A DNA stretch of 64,000 nt from an uncultured Erysipelotrichaceae bacterium (GTDB lineage Bacteria > Bacillota_I > Bacilli_A > Erysipelotrichales > Erysipelotrichaceae): positions 1-64,000 of the forward strand of contig CAMCKH010000005.1 in assembly GCA_945875435.1 (NCBI GenBank), written 5' to 3'. The position numbers and the translations under genes were made by a program. The notes beneath the pieces were generated by a model. The model was not told where the DNA came from and did no database searches. It saw only the letters and a list, made by a program, of their open reading frames with translations. Of the stretch, positions 1 through 8,827 are shown piece by piece. Numbering within the stretch: the first letter of the stretch is position 1; each line of letters starts with the position of its first letter.

Positions 1-3000
1 TCAACAGTTACTTTAGTAGGGTTTTCTTCTCCTGTCTTAGTATAAGTTATTTCAACACTTGTAGCATCACTTGGAATAGAAACTAAGATATTTCCATTAT
101 CTCCAATTGTTACAGTTGGATCTTGAGGAGCATTTGGATTAGTAGTATCTTTGCTTGGAACCACAACTGAACCAACATCACTAGATACAACATCCCCATT
201 CTTAGCAACTACCGTTACAACAGTTCCATCTTTAACTTCACTTTCAGGAATCACAATATTTCCATCAATTACTTGAATATTAGAGCCATCTGGAACAATC
301 CAAGTGCCATTTTCTTTAGTAACTTTTACAGTAATTGGATTAGCACTTCCTTCTGGTGTATAAGTTATATCAAGTTCTGTTACATTAATTCCTGGCGGAA
401 CAATCACAACATCGCCCTTATCATTAATTGAAACATCAGAATTTCCAGGAGCAACAGCTACAATCTTCTTAGTTGTTTCTTCTGGTTGCATATAGTCAAC
501 AGAATCATCTTGATAAGTTATAGTGGTTTTACCATTATCATCTACTGATACATATTTAATAATATTAGGATATTCAATAAGAATTCTATCAATAACTTCT
601 TGTTTTTCTAAATCTGTAAGTTTAGCAGTATCTTTAACTTCAACCAATTCAATTGAAGGATTAATTCTATCCGCAATCTTTTCACCATTAGGAACACTCG
701 CTGGATCATTTGGATTACTATTTGCATTTATTTCTTCTTTATCGGTAAAACCGTCTCCATCGGTGTCTTTTAATTCTACAGTATCGGTTGCTTCAATCAC
801 ATCATTTGATCCATCTGGATAAGTTATAGTAACCTTACCTTTTTCATCAACTTGAATATTAGTTCCTGACGGAAGAGGATTATTCACTCTAATAGCTTCT
901 GATACAGCTTCTTTTTCAAGTGGAGTTAAATTTTCAGTATCCACAACACTAACTTTAGGATTGATTACAGGATTAATTCTATCAGCAATCTTTTCACCAT
1001 TAGGAATGCTTGTAGGATCGTTTGGATCACTATTTTTTTCTTTTTCCTCTTTATCAGCAAAACCATCTCCATCAGTGTCTTTTAAAGCCACTACATTTCC
1101 TGAATCAATTAAACTTTCTGATCCATCTGGATAAGTGATAGTAACACTACTATCTCTTGCAACATCAATTACAGTTCCAATAGGGAAATTATTGTTTTCT
1201 TCAATAGATTTTTTAACAGCTTCAATTTCTTCATCTGTTAAGTTATTTACATCATCAACCATAACTACATCATAGTGTATATCTTGGATTCTATCTGCCG
1301 TAGTTAATCCTTGAGGAGTCTTAGTTGGATCGTTGATATCTGTTCCTGCTTCAGTTTCTTCTTTATCACTAAATCCATCTTTATCAGTATCTTTAGCAGT
1401 TATAGTTTGATTAGGTGTTAAGAAAGTAGCAGAATTATCTGGATAGGTAATTAAAGTTCTACCATTATCTGAAACTTCAATAATAGTACCATCAGGTAAA
1501 TTATTGTTGTTTCTAATGTTTGTTTCAACTTCAGCCTTCTCTGTTGGTGTTAAGTTATTTGTATCAATAACTTCAGTTAAAGGAACTTCAAGTAAAATAA
1601 CACCTGCGGTTGTTTTGCCATCTGGGGTACTTGCAGGGTTATTAACTTCGCTACCAGCTGTTGTTTCTTCTTTATCACTAAATCCATCTTTATCAGTATC
1701 TTTAGAGATAGTAACGAAAATATCTTCGCTAGTTCCATCTTCATAAGTAACTGTTACATTAACCCCTACTTCTCCTTGATCATTAGTAGTTATTGTAGGA
1801 TCTTTAATATCAAGTTCATAACTTGGAGCTTCATTTCCATTAATTCCTGGAACAAAGACATTATTAATAACTTTTATTTTATCTTCATCAGATAATGTTT
1901 CACCAACTTGATCCTTAGAAGTTATTATTGGATCGCTATCAATAAGAGATGGTGTATATTTTTCACTATCTGCATACTTAACAGGAACTTCCACCACATC
2001 ACTTGTGTCATCTTTGTAAGTAACTGTAACATCAACAACCTTAGTTCCGTTTAGTCCTTCTTTAATGTTAGAAGTTACTTCTTTATTTTTCACTTTATCA
2101 GCAAAATCAGAAACATTAACTTTGTCAGTGATTTTGGTTTTATCAGCTTCAGGAACTTCGCTACCTACATTTGTTTCAACACTGATAGGAGCCTCTCCTT
2201 GTTCAATAATTGGTTGATATTTAAGTTTATCTTTTTGTTTAACAGGAACATCAACTTCATCAAAAGTTCCATCATCATAAGTAACTTTAACTACTAAAAC
2301 AGGTCCATTATCTCTTTGTTCAATTACTTTATCTGCTTCAATTTCCTTAGTAACGTTTGGATTACCTGGAATAGTTACAGCATTTTTAATAGCTTCTTTT
2401 TCTTCGTTAGTAAGATTTCCTCCAACAGTATCATTTGAATCAATTAAAACAACAGTAGCAGCAGGATTATATTTAACTGAATCTTTTTGCTTAAATGTAA
2501 CAGGTACTGTTTCAGATGAACTATCTGGGTAAGTTATAGTAACCTCACCATTATCTGCAACAGTAAATTGGGTATCTGCAGGGAACTTAGAAGTATTATC
2601 ATTATTCTTATTAGCTTCTTTTAAAGCATTGATGATTAAGTTTTTATCTTCTGGAGTAGTTGGTGTTTCTCCATCTATTAAAACTCTATTAGGTTCAGTT
2701 ACATTTGTTTCATCAGCTAAAGTATTAAAGCTAACTTTAACACTAACTTGTTTTTCATGAGGGATAAATCCATCTTTAACATCTTGGCTAGCAGTATCTG
2801 GAGCCTTAGTTCTAACAGTTACCGCAACAATTTGATCTTTACCACTTGTAGCAGCAGTATCAGGAATTATAACATCATAATCCACCACATCATCACCAAT
2901 ATCTCCCTTAGCAAAATTCAATTTCGCTTTAACATCGTCAGCAGTTAAAGGTTCATTATATCCTTTTACGATTGGAGTATCTGGATCATTAACAGTTACA

Positions 3001-6000
3001 TCAACAACACGAACATTAAATGCATTAGATAAACTTTCTGCACCTAAAGTATCAGTCGCTTTAAATTTAGTAATGTAGTTTCCAACTGCTTTATTATTTG
3101 AAACACTACCACTTATATCTATGGTTTTATTTGTAGGATCAGTGAATTTTGGAGTTAAAACAAGACCTAAATTGCTGTCAGTTCCATCATTATTCACAAT
3201 CTTAATAGTATCAACACCATTAGTATCAGTTACCACAGATGAGGTTATAGCATTTGGAATTTCTACACCTTTAAATAATACTAAATCCTTAGGAGCAGTA
3301 AAGGTTGGAGCTTCGTTAGTAGGGTCTTGTCCGTTTAACGCACTTTTAGCTAATATCAAGTCATTTAAAGCCTTATTGACTTCATCTTGAGTAGCATCAT
3401 TCTTAGCAAGAATTTCTCTAGCTTTTTCTGCTGCATTATCATATGTTTGTCTAAGATCTTCTCTAGCACCAGTATATTTAGTTCCTTGTTTTACTCCATC
3501 AACTAAATCATATTCTTGTTGTAGATATTGTTTATTAACATTTTGAGTAGGAGCAGTGATAGTAGGATCTTGAAGTCCATCAATTGCTTTTAATAACTCA
3601 TCTGTAAGATTATCCACTTTAGATTTTTCAGCATTTTCTCCACTTTCTTTAGGAGTTACTCTTTCAGCGTTTGTTAAGGCATTGATTAAAGCATTTTTGC
3701 TTTCTTCTGTTTTACCGTTGAAATCAGGTCCATCTTTAACTCGTTTAGCAAATTCAACTAAATCTTTTAAATATTTCATTGAATCATCTAATTCTTGAGC
3801 TTCTGAAACAATAAGATTTAAGCTAGTTTCAGTTACTCCAGTTTCATCTGATGTACCTGCACCTGCACTATTTCCATCTATTGAATCTTTAATAGCTTGT
3901 TTTTGAGCGTTATTTAAATTTTCTAAAGCATCAATTTTCGCTTTAGCTTCGTTAACTTTCGCAGCACCTTTTGCTAATTCAATAATTAAATCAATTTCTT
4001 TAGTGCTAGTCGCATTATTAATTTGTTCTTTAAATTCTTGTTTTTTAGTTGAATCTAAACCACTAATCGCATCAATAACTTTTTTAGCTTCTTCTTTTTC
4101 ATTATTAGCTTCTTCTGCAGCTTGATTTTTCTCATTCGCTGCAATCGCATCTTTAACAAATTGTTCTACTTGAGCAGGAGTAGCAGCACCATTAATTTTA
4201 TTTGTGAAATCTTGTCTTTCTGCTTCAGTCAATTTATTTAAAGGTGTAATATCGGCAATTCCTTTTTCTTTAGCTTTTTGTAAATTAGTTGCGGTTGCAT
4301 TATCAACAATATTTTTAACTTCTTCTTTTGTGAATTTAGAGTCAATTTGTTGTTTTGCATTTTCTCTTTCTTCTGGTGTTAGATATTTTAATTTATCTAT
4401 TTGTGCTTTTGCTTCATCTTTAGCTTTTTGAGTATCGCTTGCTTTCTTCTTAGCTTCACCAACAATTCTTTCAATAGTTTCTTGACTGTCTACACCATTT
4501 ATTTGGTTTTTGTAAGTTTCTTTATCAGTTGGTGATAATTGTAGATTATTTATTTCATTTTGAGCATTTGTTTTTAAACTTTGCAATGGATTTACACGAT
4601 TAAACAACATATCCTCAGTTATCAAACCTACTTCTACTTGTGAATCTCCTTTTACTGAAGGTCCTTTTACTAAAATACCCTCAATACCATTAGTTCCACG
4701 TTTTAATTCCGTACCCCAATAGCTAGTTTTATCCATATCATATCTAGTATTATCTCCATTATATAGAGTACCATAGTTGTTAATAGCAGTTCCACGATGA
4801 AATTCTCTATTACCTGCATTTACATTCTTATTAGTCAATGCGTTCATTTGTTGTCTCCACTGTTCTTCTGTTGGAGTTCCCTCTACATCAATTTTATTAG
4901 GCAATTGAATACGAGTGTAATTTTTATTAAGAGAACCAATAGGATCGTTATTAGCATACTCATTATTATTTTCATTTAAAGAGAAATATTGCTTGTAATT
5001 ATCATTCCCTGCTACTGGAACTTTAGGGTTTCTTAATCTGTCATATGGATCTTCTGCCATCATATAATTAAGTGTTGTATCCACAACTGCTGGTTGTGAA
5101 GTTTGAGCAGTATTAACTCTCTTCGTTACAACATCTGTTATTGGAATTTCGCCATATGTTCCGTCAATATATTTAACTTTAACAACTCCACTATTTCCAT
5201 TATTTGGAATTATAAAACTATTGCTTTCATATAAAATAACAGGTTTTTTCAAACTGTTTGTGCTTCCAAATAAATCTGGGTTAGCGTCTTTTATTTTTTG
5301 AATAATTGAATTTTTATCTTGTTCTGTTAAAGTATCTAAATTATTTACAATAGTTTTTTCAGGTAAAGTTAATGGGAATCTTAAATTATAATTACGATTG
5401 TCAGGTGTTTCACCAAATACAGCTTCATAGTTATTCCATCCCCCTGCAGGTTGGTTATAACCTAAAATAAAGTTCATTGGAGCATTGTAATCTTTAACTC
5501 TTGCTCTAAATTTATAAACAGCAGTCTTTTTACTTCCACCTCTATCATCAATATAAATTGAACGAGATAATTTCTTTATTTGTTCTTCATAAATATTACT
5601 AGTATCAGGAGTTGTATCAGTTTGGTATCTCCAATCAATACGAGACCAGTCGTGAACCCATCTATCATGTTCCATCCCAACTCGGTCTACAATACCACTA
5701 TTTGGACCAGTAACTTTATTACCAACAGCGCCATTATCAGTTAAAACACTACCAACACCATCTGGATTAGGACGAACATACTTTTTATACGCAACCCAAG
5801 GCTCTGTGTTTGGTTCAGTAGGTTGTGCTGTCCAAGTAGTATATTTTCTTGTTACCGAAGGAGTATTAGTATCCCAAGGTTCATATTCATCACGAGTAAT
5901 AAATTCTGGTTCATAAAGTGAATTAGGAATATTAAACAATACATAATGACGATCAAATCTATCGTGTCTTTCATTGAAAGTCATTGTCACATTTACATAA

Positions 6001-6302
6001 TGTTCGTCTTTGCTAACTTCCTCAATATTATATAGAATATTAAACGTGTCAAAATTCGCATAACGATTTGGTCTATCACCTCTTGCATATTGGATAATAC
6101 CCACATTTGTCTGTGTAAGTGATCCATCGTTTGCTAAAATAGGATCTCCTTGTCTATTAAAGACATTTACTCCCGCATCTATTGCTGAAGTGTTAGCTAA
6201 AATAAAAGTACTCGATATAGCAAGAGAAACTACTCCGATAGTTAATTTTCTAATGCTAAACTGACTACGTTTATTAAAAAATAATTTTGTTGTTTTTTTC
6301 AT
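1..6302 (-). CDS. Giant YSIRK-type surface adhesin, C-terminus beyond left edge
   Basis: An open frame of 2,100 codons runs from ATG 6302 off the left edge with no stop, so the protein is longer than seen and any LPXTG anchor is out of view. AAGGAGG lies just upstream of the ATG. Residues 1-45 are a YSIRK-type signal peptide (FSIRKLTIGVVSLAI). Residues about 60-570 are an unrecognised N-terminal region. Residues about 575-835 hold five three-helix GA-like (albumin-binding type) modules, for example LKYLTPEERENAKQQID. Residues about 840-985 hold two FIVAR-like helical repeats. The rest is beta-rich stalk: Ig/Rib-like segments, then four DxDxDG calcium-type thrombospondin-3-like motifs (DTDKDGFSDKEE, DTDGDGFTDKEE) near residues 1535, 1636, 1742 and 1842, spaced about 105 residues apart. 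It is probably secreted, wall-anchored and adhesive. The binding partner is unknown; albumin binding is only inferred from the GA-like modules. Confidence 0.93.
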   Translation of the reverse strand, partial: MKKTTKLFFNKRSQFSIRKLTIGVVSLAISSTFILANTSAIDAGVNVFNRQGDPILANDGSLTQTNVGIIQYARGDRPNRYANFDTFNILYNIEEVSKDEHYVNVTMTFNERHDRFDRHYVLFNIPNSLYEPEFITRDEYEPWDTNTPSVTRKYTTWTAQPTEPNTEPWVAYKKYVRPNPDGVGSVLTDNGAVGNKVTGPNSGIVDRVGMEHDRWVHDWSRIDWRYQTDTTPDTSNIYEEQIKKLSRSIYIDDRGGSKKTAVYKFRARVKDYNAPMNFILGYNQPAGGWNNYEAVFGETPDNRNYNLRFPLTLPEKTIVNNLDTLTEQDKNSIIQKIKDANPDLFGSTNSLKKPVILYESNSFIIPNNGNSGVVKVKYIDGTYGEIPITDVVTKRVNTAQTSQPAVVDTTLNYMMAEDPYDRLRNPKVPVAGNDNYKQYFSLNENNNEYANNDPIGSLNKNYTRIQLPNKIDVEGTPTEEQWRQQMNALTNKNVNAGNREFHRGTAINNYGTLYNGDNTRYDMDKTSYWGTELKRGTNGIEGILVKGPSVKGDSQVEVGLITEDMLFNRVNPLQSLKTNAQNEINNLQLSPTDKETYKNQINGVDSQETIERIVGEAKKKASDTQKAKDEAKAQIDKLKYLTPEERENAKQQIDSKFTKEEVKNIVDNATATNLQKAKEKGIADITPLNKLTEAERQDFTNKINGAATPAQVEQFVKDAIAANEKNQAAEEANNEKEEAKKVIDAISGLDSTKKQEFKEQINNATSTKEIDLIIELAKGAAKVNEAKAKIDALENLNNAQKQAIKDSIDGNSAGAGTSDETGVTETSLNLIVSEAQELDDSMKYLKDLVEFAKRVKDGPDFNGKTEESKNALINALTNAERVTPKESGENAEKSKVDNLTDELLKAIDGLQDPTITAPTQNVNKQYLQQEYDLVDGVKQGTKYTGAREDLRQTYDNAAEKAREILAKNDATQDEVNKALNDLILAKSALNGQDPTNEAPTFTAPKDLVLFKGVEIPNAITSSVVTDTNGVDTIKIVNNDGTDSNLGLVLTPKFTDPTNKTIDISGSVSNNKAVGNYITKFKATDTLGAESLSNAFNVRVVDVTVNDPDTPIVKGYNEPLTADDVKAKLNFAKGDIGDDVVDYDVIIPDTAATSGKDQIVAVTVRTKAPDTASQDVKDGFIPHEKQVSVKVSFNTLADETNVTEPNRVLIDGETPTTPEDKNLIINALKEANKNNDNTSKFPADTQFTVADNGEVTITYPDSSSETVPVTFKQKDSVKYNPAATVVLIDSNDTVGGNLTNEEKEAIKNAVTIPGNPNVTKEIEADKVIEQRDNGPVLVVKVTYDDGTFDEVDVPVKQKDKLKYQPIIEQGEAPISVETNVGSEVPEADKTKITDKVNVSDFADKVKNKEVTSNIKEGLNGTKVVDVTVTYKDDTSDVVEVPVKYADSEKYTPSLIDSDPIITSKDQVGETLSDEDKIKVINNVFVPGINGNEAPSYELDIKDPTITTNDQGEVGVNVTVTYEDGTSEDIFVTISKDTDKDGFSDKEETTAGSEVNNPASTPDGKTTAGVILLEVPLTEVIDTNNLTPTEKAEVETNIRNNNNLPDGTIIEVSDNGRTLITYPDNSATFLTPNQTITAKDTDKDGFSDKEETEAGTDINDPTKTPQGLTTADRIQDIHYDVVMVDDVNNLTDEEIEAVKKSIEENNNFPIGTVIDVARDSSVTITYPDGSESLIDSGNVVALKDTDGDGFADKEEKEKNSDPNDPTSIPNGEKIADRINPVINPKVSVVDTENLTPLEKEAVSEAIRVNNPLPSGTNIQVDEKGKVTITYPDGSNDVIEATDTVELKDTDGDGFTDKEEINANSNPNDPASVPNGEKIADRINPSIELVEVKDTAKLTDLEKQEVIDRILIEYPNIIKYVSVDDNGKTTITYQDDSVDYMQPEETTKKIVAVAPGNSDVSINDKGDVVIVPPGINVTELDITYTPEGSANPITVKVTKENGTWIVPDGSNIQVIDGNIVIPESEVKDGTVVTVVAKNGDVVSSDVGSVVVPSKDTTNPNAPQDPTVTIGDNGNILVSIPSDATSVEITYTKTGEENPTKVTV

Positions 6303-6344
6303 AAAACCTCCTTTGATATCATCTATGTAATCACTATACAATTG

Positions 6345-6380
6345 ATATGAATGGGTGTTTCCCTTTACACCAATTCATAT
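6345..6380 (-). promoter_or_regulatory. Hairpin in adhesin 5' leader
   Basis: Arms 6345-6358 (ATATGAAT, one mismatch, GGTGT) and 6367-6380 (ACACC, mismatch, ATTCATAT) form a 13-bp stem with one mismatch and an 8-nt loop. It lies 43-78 nt upstream of the adhesin ATG and has no U-tract, so it is not an ordinary terminator. It could be an mRNA-stability or leader structure, or an operator palindrome. The upper arm runs into the (AT)12 repeat. Confidence 0.6.
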
Positions 6381-6400
6381 ATATATATATATATATATAT
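6377..6400. repeat. (AT)12 microsatellite in adhesin leader
   Basis: Twelve uninterrupted AT dinucleotides lie between the predicted -10 box (6414-6419) and the leader hairpin of the giant adhesin gene. Such a tract is prone to replication slippage. Its position suggests, but does not prove, that length changes could tune expression. Confidence 0.9.
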
Positions 6401-6413
6401 GATACTAAATTAA

Positions 6414-6442
6414 ATTATACAACTTTTTTAATAATTTTTCAA
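6414..6442 (-). promoter_or_regulatory. Predicted promoter of adhesin gene
   Basis: On the minus strand, TTGAAA (6442-6437), a 17-nt spacer and TATAAT (6419-6414) form a near-consensus vegetative promoter. Transcription would start near 6407, giving a leader of about 105 nt that contains the AT repeat and the hairpin. Confidence 0.7.
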
Positions 6443-6477
6443 TAAATACTATCTAAAAATAAATAAAAAAAAATATC

Positions 6478-6506
6478 TTGACAATTACATTTTTAAATAG
6501 TATTAT
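6478..6506 (+). promoter_or_regulatory. tRNA operon promoter
   Basis: TTGACA (6478-6483), a 17-nt spacer and TATTAT (6501-6506) lie directly upstream of tRNA-Gly, divergent from the adhesin promoter. The leuS promoter has the same two hexamers and the same spacing. Confidence 0.85.
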
Positions 6507-6517
6507 TATTAAGCAAT

Positions 6518-6591
6518 GCAGATGTAGTTCAATGGTAGAACTTCAGCCTTCCAAGCTGACTACGTGGGTTCGATTCCCATCATCTGCTCCA
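6518..6591 (+). tRNA. tRNA-Gly(UCC)
   Basis: The cloverleaf folds: acceptor GCAGATG/CATCTGC, anticodon stem TCAGC/GCTGA with loop CTTCCAA (anticodon TCC), and a T-loop with TTCGATT. The 3' CCA is encoded. Confidence 0.96.
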
Positions 6592-6602
6592 TTTTTGTTT
6601 AT

Positions 6603-6678
6603 GGACGATTAGCTCAGTTGGGAGAGCATTTGCTTGACGTGCAGAGGGTCAGCGGTTCGAGTCCGTTATCGTCCACCA
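6603..6678 (+). tRNA. tRNA-Val(GAC)
   Basis: The cloverleaf folds: acceptor GGACGAT/ATCGTCC, anticodon stem TTTGC/GCAGA with loop TTGACGT (anticodon GAC), and T-loop TTCGAGT. CCA is encoded. It lies 11 nt after tRNA-Gly and is co-transcribed with it. Confidence 0.96.
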
Positions 6679-6684
6679 TATATG

Positions 6685-6713
6685 AAAAAAGTCCTTATTT
6701 ATAAGGACTTTTT
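6685..6713 (+). terminator. Terminator of tRNA unit
   Basis: The hairpin AAGTCCTTAT/ATAAGGACTT is followed by a run of T immediately after tRNA-Val. It ends the two-tRNA transcript. Confidence 0.9.
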
Positions 6714-6797
6714 ATTGTTTAGCCACGAATTTTTTATTTTTATCACTCAATTTCTAACCCATCAATAACATTTATTAACCATTCTTTTTTGCTTTGT

Positions 6798-6857
6798 TTA
6801 GTTATTATGCTTTTTATCAAAAACTACACTTTCATCTGAATGTATGTAAAGATTCAT
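6798..6857 (-). pseudogene. Possible DUF3800-type gene remnant
   Basis: Within the 330-nt gap between tRNA-Val and the ABC exporter, ATG 6857 follows AGAGG and encodes 19 codons, MNLYIHSDESVVFDKKHNN, then TAA. From memory this resembles the N-terminus of DUF3800 proteins, which carry an early YxxSDESG-type motif. The motif glycine is V here and the frame stops at once. A separate short frame downstream (to about 6747, ending NVIDGLEIE) may be a C-terminal scrap of the same or another gene. I read this as a decayed gene; chance similarity is possible because the match is short. The rest of the gap holds only two terminators. Confidence 0.35.
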
Positions 6858-6908
6858 AAAACCTCTAACTAAAATAAACGCAAAGAATAAAATATATTCA
6901 TCATCTAC

Positions 6909-6938
6909 AAAAAGGAAGGCTCTTTATTCAAGAGCCTT
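6909..6938 (-). terminator. Terminator after ABC exporter operon
   Basis: The 9-bp stem AAGGCTCTT/AAGAGCCTT (6916-6938) is followed on the minus strand by CC and five T. It lies about 70 nt past the stop of the ABC exporter gene. Confidence 0.7.
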
Positions 6939-7009
6939 AAAAATGAAAAACTTTTATTTAAACTATCTAATACTATTAAATCATTTTATTGTGAAATTTA
7001 TGTGAAATT

Positions 7010-8827
7010 TTATTCCAAATTGAAATCACCAGTATATAATCTATAATACATGCCTCTATTTTCAATTAATTTTTGGTGATTTCCTCTTTCAACAATTTCA
7101 CCTTTATCAATAACCATAATAACATCACTATTTTTAATAGTGCTTAAACGATGAGCTATCACAAATACAGTTCTTTCATTCATTAAATTATCCATACCAT
7201 TTTGTACTAAAAGTTCTGTCTGAGTATCGATTGAAGAAGTAGCTTCATCCAAAATCATAACTAGTGGGTTAGACACTTTACATCTTGCGATTGAAAGTAA
7301 TTGTTTTTGACCTTGAGATAAATTAGAACCATTTTCTTTAATAATGGTTTGGTAACCCTGTGGTAATCTTTGAATAAAATCATCAGCACTGACACTTTTT
7401 GCGGCTTCAATACATTCTTCATCACTCGCATCTAACCTACCATAACGAATATTATCCATAACAGTGCCATTAAATAAATGTACATCTTGAAGCACAACAC
7501 CTATTAATTTTCTTAAATCTGATTTTTTAATTCTTCTAACATCTATACCATCAAACGTAATAGATCCACTCTTAACATCATAAAACCTATTTATTAAATT
7601 AATAATAGTGGTTTTACCAGAACCTGTTGCTCCCACAAGTGCTACTTTTTGTCCGTAATTTGCATAAATATTAATATTTTTAATTACATCTTTATTTTCG
7701 TCATAGCCAAAAGAAACATCTTTGAATTCAACATCCCCTTTTAATAAAACATAGTCATTACCAACTTTCCAAAATCTTTGGTTATCTTTAATCACAAGCG
7801 AAACATCACCGTCATCAATTTCACTTTTTTCATCTAATAACTTAAAGATTCTCTCCGCTCCAGCACTTGCCATCATAATGTAGTTTAACTGCCCTACAAT
7901 CGCATTCACGTTACCCGCAACTTGTCTGGTAACATTTAAAAACGGAATAGTGATACTAATTGAAAAAGCTAAATTTGAAAAGCTCACATTTTGAACTTTA
8001 TAATGAATAAATAACCATCCAAACAGTGCAATCGCAATATAAATGAAATTCACAACATTAAAAGCGATGGGTTGGATAATATTAGCTTTAATATTAGCAT
8101 TAACACTTGAATTTAATAAATCACTATTTAATTTTTCAAAATTTTTAAAAGCTCGATCTTCATAATTAAAAACCTTCACAACCTTTAAACCAGATAGATT
8201 TTCTTCAATATAACTTTCAAGTTTACCTATATGAGCTTGCTGTTGCTTGAAATATTGACCACTTTTAGCACCAACCTTTTTAACCACAAGCACAAGAATA
8301 AAAAGACCAACCAATACTACCAAAGCTAGATAAAAAGAATAATAAAGCATAATCACAAAATTAGTGGTTACCACTACTATTGATAAAAATAATTGAGGTA
8401 GTGATTGAGAAATTATCTGTCTTAAAGTATCAATATCATTAGTATAGACAGACATTATATCTCCTACTTGGTTTTTATCAAAATAAGCAACCTCGCTTCG
8501 TTGCATCGAATCAAACATCATTTGACGCAATTTATATAAAAATTCTTGAGTAATTAAAGCAGTTTTTCTTTTAGCATAAAAATTCATTGAATTATGAAGA
8601 ATGTAAATACAAATTATAATTATGATAATTTTTAAAACACTGCTACTTAATTTTTCCCATCCTGCATTTGTTTCAATTAAACTGTATAACTTCTGCATAA
8701 AAACACTAGGCATACCCACAACTATAGAACTTAAAGTAGTACAGATTAAAATTAAAGAAATTCTTTTTGGAAACATTTTAAAAAGCATTTTAAATAAACG
8801 AATTAAAGCATTTTTATTTTTCTTCAT
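7010..8827 (-). CDS. ABC exporter half-transporter (catalytically competent subunit)
   Basis: A 605-residue fused membrane-ATPase half transporter of the LmrCD/BmrCD/PatAB heterodimer type. It has six membrane helices in about the first 330 residues, then an ATPase with Walker A GATGSGKTT, Q-loop LQDVHLF, signature LSQGQKQLLSIA, Walker B with catalytic Glu (MILDEATSSID) and H-loop AHRLSTI. I chose ATG 8827 because AAGGAG sits 7 nt upstream; the longer frame from 8905 runs deep into the upstream gene. It overlaps the upstream half transporter by 14 nt, so the two are translationally coupled. The signature has Q in place of the second G (LSQGQ), a mild deviation. Likely role: ATP-driven export of a drug, lipid or peptide. 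The substrate cannot be told from sequence. Confidence 0.93.
   Translation of the reverse strand: MKKNKNALIRLFKMLFKMFPKRISLILICTTLSSIVVGMPSVFMQKLYSLIETNAGWEKLSSSVLKIIIIIICIYILHNSMNFYAKRKTALITQEFLYKLRQMMFDSMQRSEVAYFDKNQVGDIMSVYTNDIDTLRQIISQSLPQLFLSIVVVTTNFVIMLYYSFYLALVVLVGLFILVLVVKKVGAKSGQYFKQQQAHIGKLESYIEENLSGLKVVKVFNYEDRAFKNFEKLNSDLLNSSVNANIKANIIQPIAFNVVNFIYIAIALFGWLFIHYKVQNVSFSNLAFSISITIPFLNVTRQVAGNVNAIVGQLNYIMMASAGAERIFKLLDEKSEIDDGDVSLVIKDNQRFWKVGNDYVLLKGDVEFKDVSFGYDENKDVIKNINIYANYGQKVALVGATGSGKTTIINLINRFYDVKSGSITFDGIDVRRIKKSDLRKLIGVVLQDVHLFNGTVMDNIRYGRLDASDEECIEAAKSVSADDFIQRLPQGYQTIIKENGSNLSQGQKQLLSIARCKVSNPLVMILDEATSSIDTQTELLVQNGMDNLMNERTVFVIAHRLSTIKNSDVIMVIDKGEIVERGNHQKLIENRGMYYRLYTGDFNLE

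Noticed and set aside
523-4979. Six plus-strand open frames of 60-99 codons under the adhesin
   Set aside because: They are antisense shadows of the long minus-strand adhesin frame, of low complexity, and have no ribosome sites.
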